64,000 nucleotides of DNA, from NCBI RefSeq assembly GCF_026898115.1, contig NZ_CP114036.1, positions 1,116,001 to 1,180,000 of the forward strand, given 5' to 3'. The first letter of the stretch is position 1. Each line of letters begins with the position of its first letter. The notes under the pieces are model-generated. The model was given only the letters and a program-made list of their open reading frames with translations, did no database searches and had not been told where the DNA came from. This DNA is from Streptomyces sp. S465 (GTDB lineage: Bacteria; Actinomycetota; Actinomycetes; Streptomycetales; Streptomycetaceae). The position numbers and the translations under genes were made by a program. Positions 41,668 through 49,850 of the stretch are shown piece by piece.

Positions 41668-42716
41668 ACGCCTCCACCCATCTCACCTCCACCGGGGCCT
41701 CCGGCGCGGACGCCGGTGCCCCGCTCCCGCTGATCGCGGTCACCATGGGCGACGGCGCCGGCATCGGGCCCGAGGTGGTCGTCCCCGCGCTGCTCGACCC
41801 GGACACCCTGCGGCGCTGCCGCCCGGTGGTCATCGGGGACGCGGAGCGGCTGCGGCAGGCCGCCCGGCTGCGCGGCATCAGCTGCGAGGTCGTCACCGTG
41901 GCCACGCCCGGCGAGGCGGTGTTCACCCCGGGCCGGATCAACGTCATCGACCTCGGGCTGCTCCCGGCCGACCTGCCGTGGGGCACGCTCTCGCCAGTGG
42001 CCGGGGACGCGGCCTACCAGTACGTACGCACCGCCGCCGAACTCGCCATGAACGGCGAGGTGCAGGGCATCTGCACCGCGCCGCTCAACAAGGAGGCGCT
42101 GCACGCGGGCGGCCACGTCTACCCCGGCCACACCGAACTGCTGGCCCGTCTCACCGGGGTCGAGGAGGTGTCGATGATGCTGGCCACTCCCACGGTGAAG
42201 GTCATTCACGTCACCACCCACATCGGGCTCATCGACGCGGTGCGGAAGATCGAGCCCGGCCTGGTCGAGCGCACGGTGCGGCGCGGCCATGAGGCGATGG
42301 TGCGCGCCGGCACCCCCGAACCGGTGATCGGGGTGTGCGGGATCAATCCGCACGCCGGTGAGAACGGCCTGTTCGGCTACGGCGAGGAGGAGGAGAAGAT
42401 CGTGCCCGCACTGGAGGTGCTGCGCGCCGACGGCATCGACGCCCGCGGCCCGCTCCCCGCCGACACCGCCTTCTTCCTGGCCGGGCGCGGCGACTACGAC
42501 CTGATCGTGGCGATGTACCACGACCAGGGGCACGGCCCGGTCAAGGTGCTGGGCCTGGAGGCCGGGGTCAATCTGACCGTGGGTCTGCCCGTCATCCGCA
42601 CCTCCGTCGACCACGGCACCGCCTTCGACATCGCCGGTACGGGCACCGCCGACGCCGGTAGCATGATCGAGGCGCTCCGGCAGGCCGCCGAGATGTCGCC
42701 GACCCCGGCCCGCTGA
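41664..42716 (+). CDS. PdxA-family 4-phospho-sugar-acid dehydrogenase (PdxA2-like)
   Basis: 350 aa from ATG 41664, overlapping the kinase stop by 4 bp. PdxA fold: VTMGDGAGIGPEVVVPAL, CTAPLNKEALHAGG, YPGHTELLA (metal His), MMLATPTVKVIHVTTH, GVCGINPHAGENGLFG (metal His), MYHDQGHGPVKVLG (metal His), VIRTSVDHGTAFDIAGTG. True PdxA acts in vitamin B6 synthesis, which Streptomyces makes by PdxS/T instead. Paired with a DUF1537 kinase, the PdxA2 role is NAD-dependent oxidation and decarboxylation of 4-phospho-D-threonate/erythronate to DHAP. Assignment rests on this pairing. Confidence 0.9.
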   Translation: MNASTHLTSTGASGADAGAPLPLIAVTMGDGAGIGPEVVVPALLDPDTLRRCRPVVIGDAERLRQAARLRGISCEVVTVATPGEAVFTPGRINVIDLGLLPADLPWGTLSPVAGDAAYQYVRTAAELAMNGEVQGICTAPLNKEALHAGGHVYPGHTELLARLTGVEEVSMMLATPTVKVIHVTTHIGLIDAVRKIEPGLVERTVRRGHEAMVRAGTPEPVIGVCGINPHAGENGLFGYGEEEEKIVPALEVLRADGIDARGPLPADTAFFLAGRGDYDLIVAMYHDQGHGPVKVLGLEAGVNLTVGLPVIRTSVDHGTAFDIAGTGTADAGSMIEALRQAAEMSPTPAR

Positions 42717-42747
42717 CACCGAACCTACGTTGAGGAACGCGAGTGAT

Positions 42748-43518
42748 ATGCCGGTGAACGGAGCGCGGGCCCGGCGCGACCAGATCGTCCACCTCGCCAC
42801 GACCACGGGCCTGACCAGTGTGGAGGAGCTGTCCCGCGCTTTCGGTGTCACCGCCTCCACCATCCGCCGCGACCTCGCCCAGCTCACCGCGGACGGGCGG
42901 CTGGCGCGTACGTACGGCGGGGCGATGGCCCTGGTCGCCCACCCGGAGGCATCGCTGCGCCAGCGCACCGGCGAGGCGTTCGAGGCCAAGCGGGCCATCG
43001 CGCGCTGGGCGGCGTCGAGGGTCCGCGCCGGGGAGACGGTGCTGCTCGACGCCGGGTCGACGGTCGGCGCCCTCGCCCATGAGCTGCGCACCGCCGAGGG
43101 GCTCACGGTGGCCACGACCGGGCTCACCGCGCTACAGGAGCTGGCCGATGTGGAGACCGTGCGAGTGGAATGCCTCGGCGGCACGCTCCGGCCGCTGAGC
43201 CAGAGCTTCCTCGGCCCGCTCACCGAGGCCGCCCTGGAGCGCATGACCTTCGACCGGGTCTTCCTGGGCGCGGACGGGGTGACGGCGGAGCACGGCATCT
43301 GCGAGGCGGAGCTGCGCCAGACCCGGCTCAAGGAACTGATGGCCCGCCGGGCGGAGGCGGTGTACGTGCTGGCGCACTCCGCGAAGATCGGCCGCCGCCC
43401 CTTCCACACCTGGGTGCGGCTGCCGCCCGGCTGGACGCTGGTGACCGACGGGGGCGCCGACGCCGACGAGATCCGGGCGCTGCGCGCCCAAGGGGTCGAG
43501 GTCGTCGAGGCGGCGTAG
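42748..43518 (+). CDS. DeoR-family regulator
   Basis: 256 aa from ATG 42748 (TTG at 42730 would add six residues). N-terminal HTH (10-65): RRDQIVHLATTTGLTSVEEL, FGVTASTIRRDLAQLTADGR. DeoR sensor domain: TYGGAM, AKRAIARWAASRVRAGETVL, LLDAGSTVGALAHEL, VECLGGTLRPLSQSFLGPL, DRVFLGADGVTAEHGICEAE. The sensor usually binds a phosphorylated sugar. 31 bp after the dehydrogenase gene; likely regulates the divergent importer and catabolic operons. Confidence 0.92.
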   Translation: MPVNGARARRDQIVHLATTTGLTSVEELSRAFGVTASTIRRDLAQLTADGRLARTYGGAMALVAHPEASLRQRTGEAFEAKRAIARWAASRVRAGETVLLDAGSTVGALAHELRTAEGLTVATTGLTALQELADVETVRVECLGGTLRPLSQSFLGPLTEAALERMTFDRVFLGADGVTAEHGICEAELRQTRLKELMARRAEAVYVLAHSAKIGRRPFHTWVRLPPGWTLVTDGGADADEIRALRAQGVEVVEAA

Positions 43519-43582
43519 CCGGACATAGAGGGCACAGGCCCCAAAAGCGGGCATTTTACCAGATACGATGTGGGTAGCCGCC

Positions 43583-43606
43583 GGTCCGGAGCTACCGGTC
43601 CGGACC
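43583..43606. terminator. Hairpin after the DeoR gene
   Basis: ggtccgg (43583-43589) and ccggacc (43600-43606), loop 10, with a 10-bp direct repeat ccggtccgga at 43581 and 43595. 64 bp after the DeoR stop. Could be the end of the catabolic operon. The remainder of 43519-43787 shows nothing else. Confidence 0.4.
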
Positions 43607-43787
43607 AGGAGAACGTCGCATGGCGACGGCGACGCCGGCGACGCCGCTTCCGCCGGGCGGAGGACTTCGTGCCCGCCTTCCCCGCCGCCCCCGCGTTCGG
43701 CGCCGAGGCCATGCGTACATCCCAGGGGACCGGGGCACCCGCCCCGGAGATGACGTGGCCACCCGTCGTACAGCATTGGAGGACACC

Positions 43788-44078
43788 GTGGCACGGCAGA
43801 CCGACCCGACCCCCATCCACTCGGCGCAGCGAGAACCCGGGCCGCCGTCTCCGACCCCCTCGCCCGGTCCGGGTGGCCCGGAACCGGGTCCCGCACCGGG
43901 CCCCGTGCCCGGACCGCCCCCGGGCCCGCCGCCCGACCCGATTCCCACCCCTCCGCCCGAGCCGCCGCCGAACCCCACACCCGGCCCCACCCCGGGCCCG
44001 TCCCCCGACCCGGTGCCCAAGCCGCCGGGCCCCGATCCGGTCCCGGACCCCTCACCGGCACCGGGCCCCCTGACCTGA
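43788..44078 (+). CDS. Small proline-rich protein
   Basis: 96 aa from GTG 43788, chosen for the ggagga at 43778-43783. After a short polar start (ARQTDPTPIHSAQREP) the whole protein is Pro/Gly/Asp/Glu repeats (PGPVPGPPPGPPPDPIP, PNPTPGPTPGPSPDPVP). No signal peptide and no recognisable domain; disordered. A clear RBS supports translation, but composition alone could give an open frame, so moderate confidence. Confidence 0.5.
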   Translation: MARQTDPTPIHSAQREPGPPSPTPSPGPGGPEPGPAPGPVPGPPPGPPPDPIPTPPPEPPPNPTPGPTPGPSPDPVPKPPGPDPVPDPSPAPGPLT

Positions 44079-44087
44079 CGTCGTCGT

Positions 44088-44117
44088 CCAGGAGCCCAGG
44101 AGTCCAGGAGTCCAGGG
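44088..44117 (+). repeat. 8-bp tandem repeat (ccaggagt)
   Basis: Three to four units of ccaggagy, followed by looser cccaggga-type copies to about 44160, in the 179-bp gap before the hydrolase gene. Confidence 0.7.
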
Positions 44118-44257
44118 ACCCGGGGGCCCAGGGAACCCGGACACCCAGGGAGCCCGAGGCCGGAACGCCGAGGTCCAGGGATGCGCCCGAGTGGCGTAAC
44201 AGCGGTGGGTGCCGTGGCGGCCGAGGTGGGATCGTCGGAGCGGAAAAGGAGGAGCCG

Positions 44258-45256
44258 ATGTCCACCACCGCTCCGGTCCGTCCCGTCCTCGAGCCCGCCG
44301 CCGCGGCGTTCGCCGAGGCCACCGCCAAGCCGCCGTACCTGTACCAGATGACGCCCGCCGAGGGCCGTCGCACGGTCGACGAGGTGCAGTCCGGTGAGGT
44401 GCCCAAGCCGGAGGTGGACGAGGAGTGGATCAGCGTCGGCGGGATTCCGGCGGGCGGTGTGAAGGCGCGGATCGTCCGTCCGCCGGAGGCCGTCGGCACC
44501 CTTCCGGTGATTCTCTACATCCACGGCGCGGGCTGGGTGTTCGGCAACGCCCACACCCATGACCGGCTGGTCCGGGAGCTGGCGGTCCGGGTCGGCGCCG
44601 CCGTGGTCTTCCCCGAGTACGACCTCTCCCCCGAGGCCCACTACCCGGTGGCACTGGAGCAGAGCTACGCCGTGGGCCAGTGGATCGTGGCCCACGGCGA
44701 GGGGGCGGGGCTCGACGCCTCCCGGATCGCGGTGGCAGGGGACTCGGTGGGCGGCAACATGGCCACCGTCCTCACCCTGCTCGCCAGGGAGCGCGGCGAT
44801 CTGTCGCTGGTCCGGCAGGTGCTCTTCTACCCGGTGACCGACGCGCGCTTCGACACCGACTCCTACGAGCAGTTCGCCGAGGGCTACTTCCTCACCCGCG
44901 AGGCCATGAAGTGGTTCTGGGACCAGTACACCACCGACCCGGCACAGCGCTCCGAGATCACCGCCTCCCCGCTGCGCGCCACCCCCGACCAGCTCGCCGG
45001 GCTGCCGCCCGCCCTGGTCATCACCGGTGAGGCGGATGTGCTGCGCGACGAGGGCGAGGCGTACGCGGCGCGGCTGCGGGAGGCCGGGGTACCGGTCACC
45101 GCCCTGCGGATGCAGGGGATCATCCATGACTTCCTGATGCTCGACGCGCTCCGCGACACCCGGGCCGCACGGGCCGCGCTCACCCTGGCCGTGGACACCC
45201 TGCGGGACGCGCTGGGCACCGCCTCGCCGGACACCCCCGCACCCGGCGCCCCCTGA
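44258..45256 (+). CDS. Alpha/beta hydrolase, hormone-sensitive-lipase type
   Basis: 332 aa from ATG 44258 (aaaaggaggagccg RBS). Oxyanion motif HGAGWVFGN (HGGG family variant), nucleophile Ser in GDSVGGNMATV, catalytic Asp near ITGEADVLRDEGEAYAARL, His in QGIIHDFLMLDAL. Typical esterase acting on short acyl esters; no signal peptide. Substrate unknown. Convergent with the broken HhH-GPD gene, 11 bp apart. Confidence 0.92.
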   Translation: MSTTAPVRPVLEPAAAAFAEATAKPPYLYQMTPAEGRRTVDEVQSGEVPKPEVDEEWISVGGIPAGGVKARIVRPPEAVGTLPVILYIHGAGWVFGNAHTHDRLVRELAVRVGAAVVFPEYDLSPEAHYPVALEQSYAVGQWIVAHGEGAGLDASRIAVAGDSVGGNMATVLTLLARERGDLSLVRQVLFYPVTDARFDTDSYEQFAEGYFLTREAMKWFWDQYTTDPAQRSEITASPLRATPDQLAGLPPALVITGEADVLRDEGEAYAARLREAGVPVTALRMQGIIHDFLMLDALRDTRAARAALTLAVDTLRDALGTASPDTPAPGAP

Positions 45257-45267
45257 AAAGTCCCCGC

Positions 45268-45863
45268 TCAGCTCGCGGCGCCACCCTTGGCCTGCTTGGC
45301 CTGCCGTTTGAGCTCCTGCTTGTGGGCGCGGACCTTGTCCAGCGACTCGGGTCCGGTGATGTCGGCCACCGAGCGGTACGCCCCCTCCTCCCCGTAGGCC
45401 CCGGCGGCCTCGCGCCAGCCCGTGGGCCGCACCCCCAACCGCTTGCCAGCAGCGCGAGGAAGATCTGCGCCTTCTGCCTGCCGAAACCGGGCAGCTCGTG
45501 CAGCCGCTCGAGCAACTCCGCACCGGAGGAGACGTCGCGCCACAGGGCCGTCGGGTCGCCGTCGCAGTGCTCGGCCAGATACCGGCACAGCTGCTGCACG
45601 CGCCCCGCCATCGCGCCCGGGTAGCGGTGCACGGCGGGCTTCTCGGACAGCAGCGCGGCGAACCCCTCGGGGTCGTGGGCGGCGATCTCATGGGCGTCCA
45701 GATCCTCCCGGCCCAGGCGCCGCGCGATGGTGTACGGACCGGAGAACGCCCACTCCATGGGCACCTGCTGATCGAGCAGCATCCCGATCATCAGGGCCAG
45801 CGGGTCGCGTTCGAGCAGGGCGTCCGCCTCGGGCCGCTGGGCGAGACGAAGGCGTACGTTCAT
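45268..45863 (-). pseudogene. HhH-GPD base-excision repair protein, frameshifted
   Basis: Minus-strand frame from ATG 45863 gives a normal N-terminus: LIGMLLDQQVPMEWAFSGPY (as LALMIGMLLDQQ...), ARRLGREDLDAHEIA, then the helix-hairpin-helix ELPGFGRQKAQIFLALL. Near 45446 the frame changes: the expected continuation K-R-L-G-V-R-P-T-G-W-REAAGAYGEEG and the C-terminus GPESLDKVRAHKQELKRQAK lie in another frame ending at 45268. One extra C on the plus strand there would restore a roughly 198-residue protein. Either a real one-base deletion or a sequencing error; the rest of the gene is undamaged. Confidence 0.8.
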
Positions 45864-46024
45864 CCCCTGCGCATACCCGCCCACAACCGGGCTGAACCGA
45901 AGAAAGAACGCATCCAACCCAAAGGCAGGCACTCGGTCACCAATTTGGTCGAATTGCGAGGTGTGAGGGCTCATGCGAACCTGGTGGCGACCGCCGTGAC
46001 ATCGGACCACGGAGGCGAGTGACC

Positions 46025-46810
46025 ATGTCAGCAACCGCGACTCGCCAACGACGCCATGACGACACTCCCGACACCGGCGGTGCCTTCCTGCGTCTGGCCC
46101 GGCTCCCGTCCGGGCCCGAACGCGACGCGCTGCGCGAGGCGATCATCTGCGCCTGGCTGCCCGTCGCCAAACGCCTGGCGCTGCGCTTCCGCAACAAGGG
46201 CGAGAACATGGAGGACCTCACCCAGGTGGCCTCGCTGGCCCTGGTGAAGGCCGTCGACCGCTACAACCCCGAGCTCGGACACGCCTTCCCCTCCTATGCG
46301 ATCCCCGTCATCACCGGTGAGCTCAAGCGCCACTTCCGCGACTATCTGTGGACGCTGCACATCCCGCGCAACATCCAGGAGGTCCGCTCCCGCACCCGCT
46401 CCGCGCGCGACGCGCTGGAGCAGGAGCTGGGCGGACGCACCCCCACCGTCACCGAGATCTGCGTCCGCACCGGTATGCCCCAGGAGGATGTGAAGGCCGG
46501 TCTGGAGGCCAGCGCCTCCTGCACCCCGCTCTCCCTCAACGCCGCCGTCCAGGGCGCGGAGGAGCGGCTGCTCGCCGAGACGGTGGGCGCGGACGACGCC
46601 GCGATCGAACGCGTCGTCAACCGCGAGGCGCTGCGGGTGCTGATCGCCGAGCTGTCGGAGCAGGACCGCTACGTCCTCTACCTGCGGTTCTTCGCCGGGC
46701 TTTCGCAGAGCCAGATCGGCGAGATCCTGGGCTTCTCGCAGATGCACATATCCCGCAGGCTCTCCCGGCTCTACAGCGAACTGCGGCAAGGGCTCATGGC
46801 CTACACGTAG
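46025..46810 (+). CDS. SigB/SigF/SigG-family alternative sigma factor
   Basis: 261 aa from ATG 46025 (ggagg at 46011-46015; GTG 46019 is too close). Region 2: VAKRLALRFRNKGENMEDLT, QVASLALVKAVDRYNPELGH, FPSYAIPVITGELKRHFRDY. Region 3 contains LHIPRNIQEVRSR. Region 4: LSEQDRYVLYLRFFAGLSQS, QIGEILGFSQMHISRRLSRL. Streptomyces has many of these stress/development sigmas controlled by anti-sigma kinases; an RsbW-like ATPase and a SpoIIE-type phosphatase lie at 49.8-54.3 kb and could act on it, though distance makes that a guess. Confidence 0.94.
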   Translation: MSATATRQRRHDDTPDTGGAFLRLARLPSGPERDALREAIICAWLPVAKRLALRFRNKGENMEDLTQVASLALVKAVDRYNPELGHAFPSYAIPVITGELKRHFRDYLWTLHIPRNIQEVRSRTRSARDALEQELGGRTPTVTEICVRTGMPQEDVKAGLEASASCTPLSLNAAVQGAEERLLAETVGADDAAIERVVNREALRVLIAELSEQDRYVLYLRFFAGLSQSQIGEILGFSQMHISRRLSRLYSELRQGLMAYT

Positions 46811-46850
46811 CAGTACCACCAGCCCCGCGACCCCCGGCAGGAGGTGGCCG

Positions 46851-47519
46851 ATGCGCTCCGAGACCGCCCGGATCGCCGCGGACGACGCCACGCTCGTGGG
46901 CGATCTGGCCCTTCCCGGCCACCCCCTCGGCGTCGTCGCGTTCGCCCACGGCAGCGGCAGCTCCCGGCACAGTCCGCGCAACCGCGCGGTGGCCCGGGTG
47001 CTCCAGGACGCGGATCTGGCCACCTTGCTGTTCGACCTGCTCACCGAGGCCGAGGAGCGGGTGGACGCGATCACCGCCGAGCTGCGCTTCGACATCCCGC
47101 TGCTGGGCCGGCGGCTGGTGGCCGCGGTGGACTGGCTCGCCGGGCACCCGGCCGTCTCCGGGCTGCCGGCGGGGCTGTTCGGCGCCAGTACGGGCGCGGC
47201 CGCGGCGCTGACGGCCGCGGCGGAGCGGCCGGAGCGGGTGGCCGCGGTGGTCTCCCGCGGCGGCCGGCCCGATCTCGCGGGCGGCGCGCTGAACCGGGTG
47301 CGGGCACCGGTGTTGCTGATCGTGGGCGGTGACGACCACGAGGTGCTGCGGCTCAACCAGCAGGCGGCCGCCATGCTCGCCGCCCCGCACGAGATCCATG
47401 TGGTGCCCGGGGCGAGCCATCTGTTCGAGGAGCCCGGAACCCTGGAGCAGGCCGCCGAGGCGGCGCGCGACTGGTTCACCCGGATGGCCAAGCGCCCGGC
47501 CCGGGGCGCCAAGCGGTGA
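46851..47519 (+). CDS. Dienelactone-hydrolase-like alpha/beta hydrolase
   Basis: 222 aa. FAHGSGSSRHSPRNRAVARV near the N-terminus, nucleophile elbow GLFGASTGAAAAL (Ser), Asp in LLIVGGDDHEVL, His in VPGASHLFEEPGTLEQAA. Small cytoplasmic hydrolase, pattern common in actinobacteria, often beside phosphoribosyltransferase genes; function unknown. Follows the sigma gene by 40 bp on the same strand and may be co-transcribed. Confidence 0.9.
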   Translation: MRSETARIAADDATLVGDLALPGHPLGVVAFAHGSGSSRHSPRNRAVARVLQDADLATLLFDLLTEAEERVDAITAELRFDIPLLGRRLVAAVDWLAGHPAVSGLPAGLFGASTGAAAALTAAAERPERVAAVVSRGGRPDLAGGALNRVRAPVLLIVGGDDHEVLRLNQQAAAMLAAPHEIHVVPGASHLFEEPGTLEQAAEAARDWFTRMAKRPARGAKR

Positions 47520-47564
47520 CCCCCGGTCAGGAAGGCTCGGTCAGGAAGGCTGGGACGGGGAAGG

Positions 47565-48641
47565 TCAGGACCCTGGGGGCCGGGAACCGAGCACCTGGCG
47601 CAGGTCGAAGGAGACCGGCTCCTCCAGCTGTTCGTAGGTGCACTGACCGGGCTCCCGGTCCGGCCGCCAGCGCCGGAAGCGGGCGGTGTGCCGGAAGCGG
47701 TCGCCCTGCATGTGGTCGTAGGCCACCTCGCACACCCGCTCGGGGCGCAGCGGCACCCACGACAGGTCCTTGACCCCGGTCCAGCGGCTGGGCGCGCCCG
47801 GCATCCGGCCCTGGGCATGGGCCTCCTCACGCGCCCAGTCGGCCCACGGGTGGCCTTCGACGGTGTCCATGCGCAGCGGCTCCAGTTCGGCCAGCAGCTC
47901 CTGGCGGCGGCGCGTGGAGAAGGCGGCGCAGACGCCCACGTGCTGGAGGCGGCCGGCACCGTCGTGCAGGCCGAGCAGCAGGGAGCCGATGCCCTGGCCG
48001 GACTTGTGTATGCGGTAACCGGCCACCACGCAGTCGGCGGTGCGCTCGTGCTTGACCTTGACCATCACGCGTTCACCGGGCCGGTAGCCGAGGTCCGGGC
48101 GTTTGGCCACGATTCCGTCCAGCCCCGCCCCCTCGTACTGCTCGAACCACTGCCGGGCCAGGTCCGGATCGTCGGTGCAGGGGGCGATGTGCACCGGGTC
48201 CGGGGCGTCGCGCAGCGCCTCGGTCAGCGCCTCGCGGCGCTCGCTCAGCGGGGCGTCCATCAGCGAGGCGTCGCCGAGTGCGAGGAGGTCGAAGGCGACG
48301 AAGCTCGCCGGGGTGCGCTCCGCCAGGAGCCGCACCCGGGAGTCGGCGGGGTGGATCCGCTCCAGGAGGGCGTCGAAGTCCAGCCGTGCGCCGCGCACGA
48401 TGACGATCTCGCCGTCCAGGACGCAGCGCGGCGGGAGGTGGGCGAGCAGCGCCTGGACCAGCTCGGGGAAGTAGCGGGTGAGCGGCTTGGTGGTGCGGCT
48501 GCCGATCTCGATCTCGTCGCCGTCGCGGAAGACGATGGCCCGGAAGCCGTCCCATTTGCCCTCGTAACGCATTCCGGGCGGGATCCTGGCCACGGCCTTG
48601 GCCAGCATCGGCTCGACGGGAGGCATCACCGGAAGGTCCAT
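47565..48641 (-). CDS. ATP-dependent DNA ligase (LigC/LigD-ligase type)
   Basis: 358 aa from ATG 48641. Nucleotidyl-transferase motif I EGKWDGFR with active-site Lys29, motif III-like FVAFDLLAL, motif IV GLDGIVAKRPD, motif V VMVKVKHERTADCVV, and an OB-fold C-terminus (CAAFSTRRRQELLAELEPLR, PERVCEVAYDHMQGDRFRHT). Seals nicks, probably in non-homologous end joining or base-excision repair. Divergent from the LigD-type polymerase gene over 93 bp. Confidence 0.94.
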   Translation of the reverse strand: MDLPVMPPVEPMLAKAVARIPPGMRYEGKWDGFRAIVFRDGDEIEIGSRTTKPLTRYFPELVQALLAHLPPRCVLDGEIVIVRGARLDFDALLERIHPADSRVRLLAERTPASFVAFDLLALGDASLMDAPLSERREALTEALRDAPDPVHIAPCTDDPDLARQWFEQYEGAGLDGIVAKRPDLGYRPGERVMVKVKHERTADCVVAGYRIHKSGQGIGSLLLGLHDGAGRLQHVGVCAAFSTRRRQELLAELEPLRMDTVEGHPWADWAREEAHAQGRMPGAPSRWTGVKDLSWVPLRPERVCEVAYDHMQGDRFRHTARFRRWRPDREPGQCTYEQLEEPVSFDLRQVLGSRPPGS

Positions 48642-48734
48642 GATGTCCGATTGTGCGCCTGTGGCGGGCCGCGCGCCCGTCGCGGCGGTGCGCGCCGGGA
48701 GGCGGCCCGGGGCGGGCGGGCCTAGCGTGGCCGT

Positions 48735-49739
48735 ATGGGAGAGTCGGTGGAGCTCACGGTCGGCGGGCGCACGGTGCGGGTGACCAACCCGGGGAAGGTG
48801 TACTTCCCGGAGCGCGGGTTCACCAAGCTCGATCTCGCCCGCTACTACCTGGCCGTCGGCGAGGGCGCGCTGCGGGCGCTGCGGGACCGGCCGACGACGC
48901 TGGAGCGCTACCCGGACGGGGTGGACGGGGAGTCGTTCTTCCAGAAGCGGGCGCCGAAGAACCTCCCGGAGTGGATTCCGACCGGCCGTATCTCCTTCCC
49001 CAGCGGGCGGCACGCGGACGAGATCTGCCCCACCGAGCCGGCCGCCGTCGTATGGGCGGCGAACCTGGGATGTCTGACCTTCCATCCGTGGCCGGTGCGG
49101 CGCTGGGACACCGAACACCCCGACGAGCTGCGGATCGACCTGGATCCCCAGCCGGGCACCGACTACGCCGACGCGGTACGGGCCGCCGGCGAGCTGCGCG
49201 AGGTGCTGGACGGGCTGGGGCTGCGGGGGTGGCCCAAGACCTCGGGCGGCCGGGGGCTGCACGTCTTCGTCCCGATCGCGCCGGAGTGGACCTTCACCCA
49301 GGTGCGGCGGTCCGCGATCGCGATCGCGCGGGAGCTGGAGCGGCGGGCTCCGGAGCGGGTGACCACCGCGTGGTGGAAGGAGGAGCGCGGCCGGAAGATC
49401 TTCGTGGACTACAACCAGACCGCCCGGGACCGCACCATCGCCGGCGCCTACTCGGTACGCCCCCGCCCCCATGCCCCGGTCTCCGCGCCGCTGTGCTGGG
49501 AGGAGGTGCCCGACGCCCGGCCGCGCGACTTCGACGTGGCCACCATGCCGGTGCGCTACCGCGAGCGGGGCGATGTGCACGCGGACATGGAGCGGCACGC
49601 CTTCCGTCTGGAGGCCGCGCTGGAGCTGGCCGCGCGGGACGAGCGGGAGCACGGTCTCGGCGACCTGCCCTATCCGCCGGAGCATCCGAAGATGAAGGGC
49701 GAGCCGAAGCGGGTGCAGCCGAGCCGGGCCAAGAAGTGA
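48735..49739 (+). CDS. LigD-type polymerase/primase domain protein
   Basis: 334 aa. Archaeo-eukaryotic-primase fold of NHEJ polymerases: VTNPGKVYFPERGFTKLDLA, ERYPDGVDGESFFQKRAPKN, FHPWPVRRWDTEHPDELRID with metal Asp135/Asp137 (RIDLDP), KTSGGRGLHVFVPI, and KIFVDYNQTARDRTIAGAYS. Adds nucleotides, often ribonucleotides, at double-strand break ends. The ligase is the divergent neighbour; nuclease domain and Ku are not in the window, as is common for split Streptomyces NHEJ genes. Confidence 0.94.
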   Translation: MGESVELTVGGRTVRVTNPGKVYFPERGFTKLDLARYYLAVGEGALRALRDRPTTLERYPDGVDGESFFQKRAPKNLPEWIPTGRISFPSGRHADEICPTEPAAVVWAANLGCLTFHPWPVRRWDTEHPDELRIDLDPQPGTDYADAVRAAGELREVLDGLGLRGWPKTSGGRGLHVFVPIAPEWTFTQVRRSAIAIARELERRAPERVTTAWWKEERGRKIFVDYNQTARDRTIAGAYSVRPRPHAPVSAPLCWEEVPDARPRDFDVATMPVRYRERGDVHADMERHAFRLEAALELAARDEREHGLGDLPYPPEHPKMKGEPKRVQPSRAKK

Positions 49740-49850
49740 TGGCCGGATCCGCGCGACGGCGGGAATCGCGCCCCTGTCCGTCTTCGCGCGCCCCGGCCGC
49801 CATCGGGTGGCGGTGCGTCCGCACACCGCCCCCGGCCTCTCCCCGGGCGC

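Noticed and set aside
41664..42716. Vitamin B6 biosynthetic PdxA
   Set aside because: Streptomyces make B6 by PdxS/PdxT, and the gene is joined to a DUF1537 kinase, which points to the PdxA2 role.
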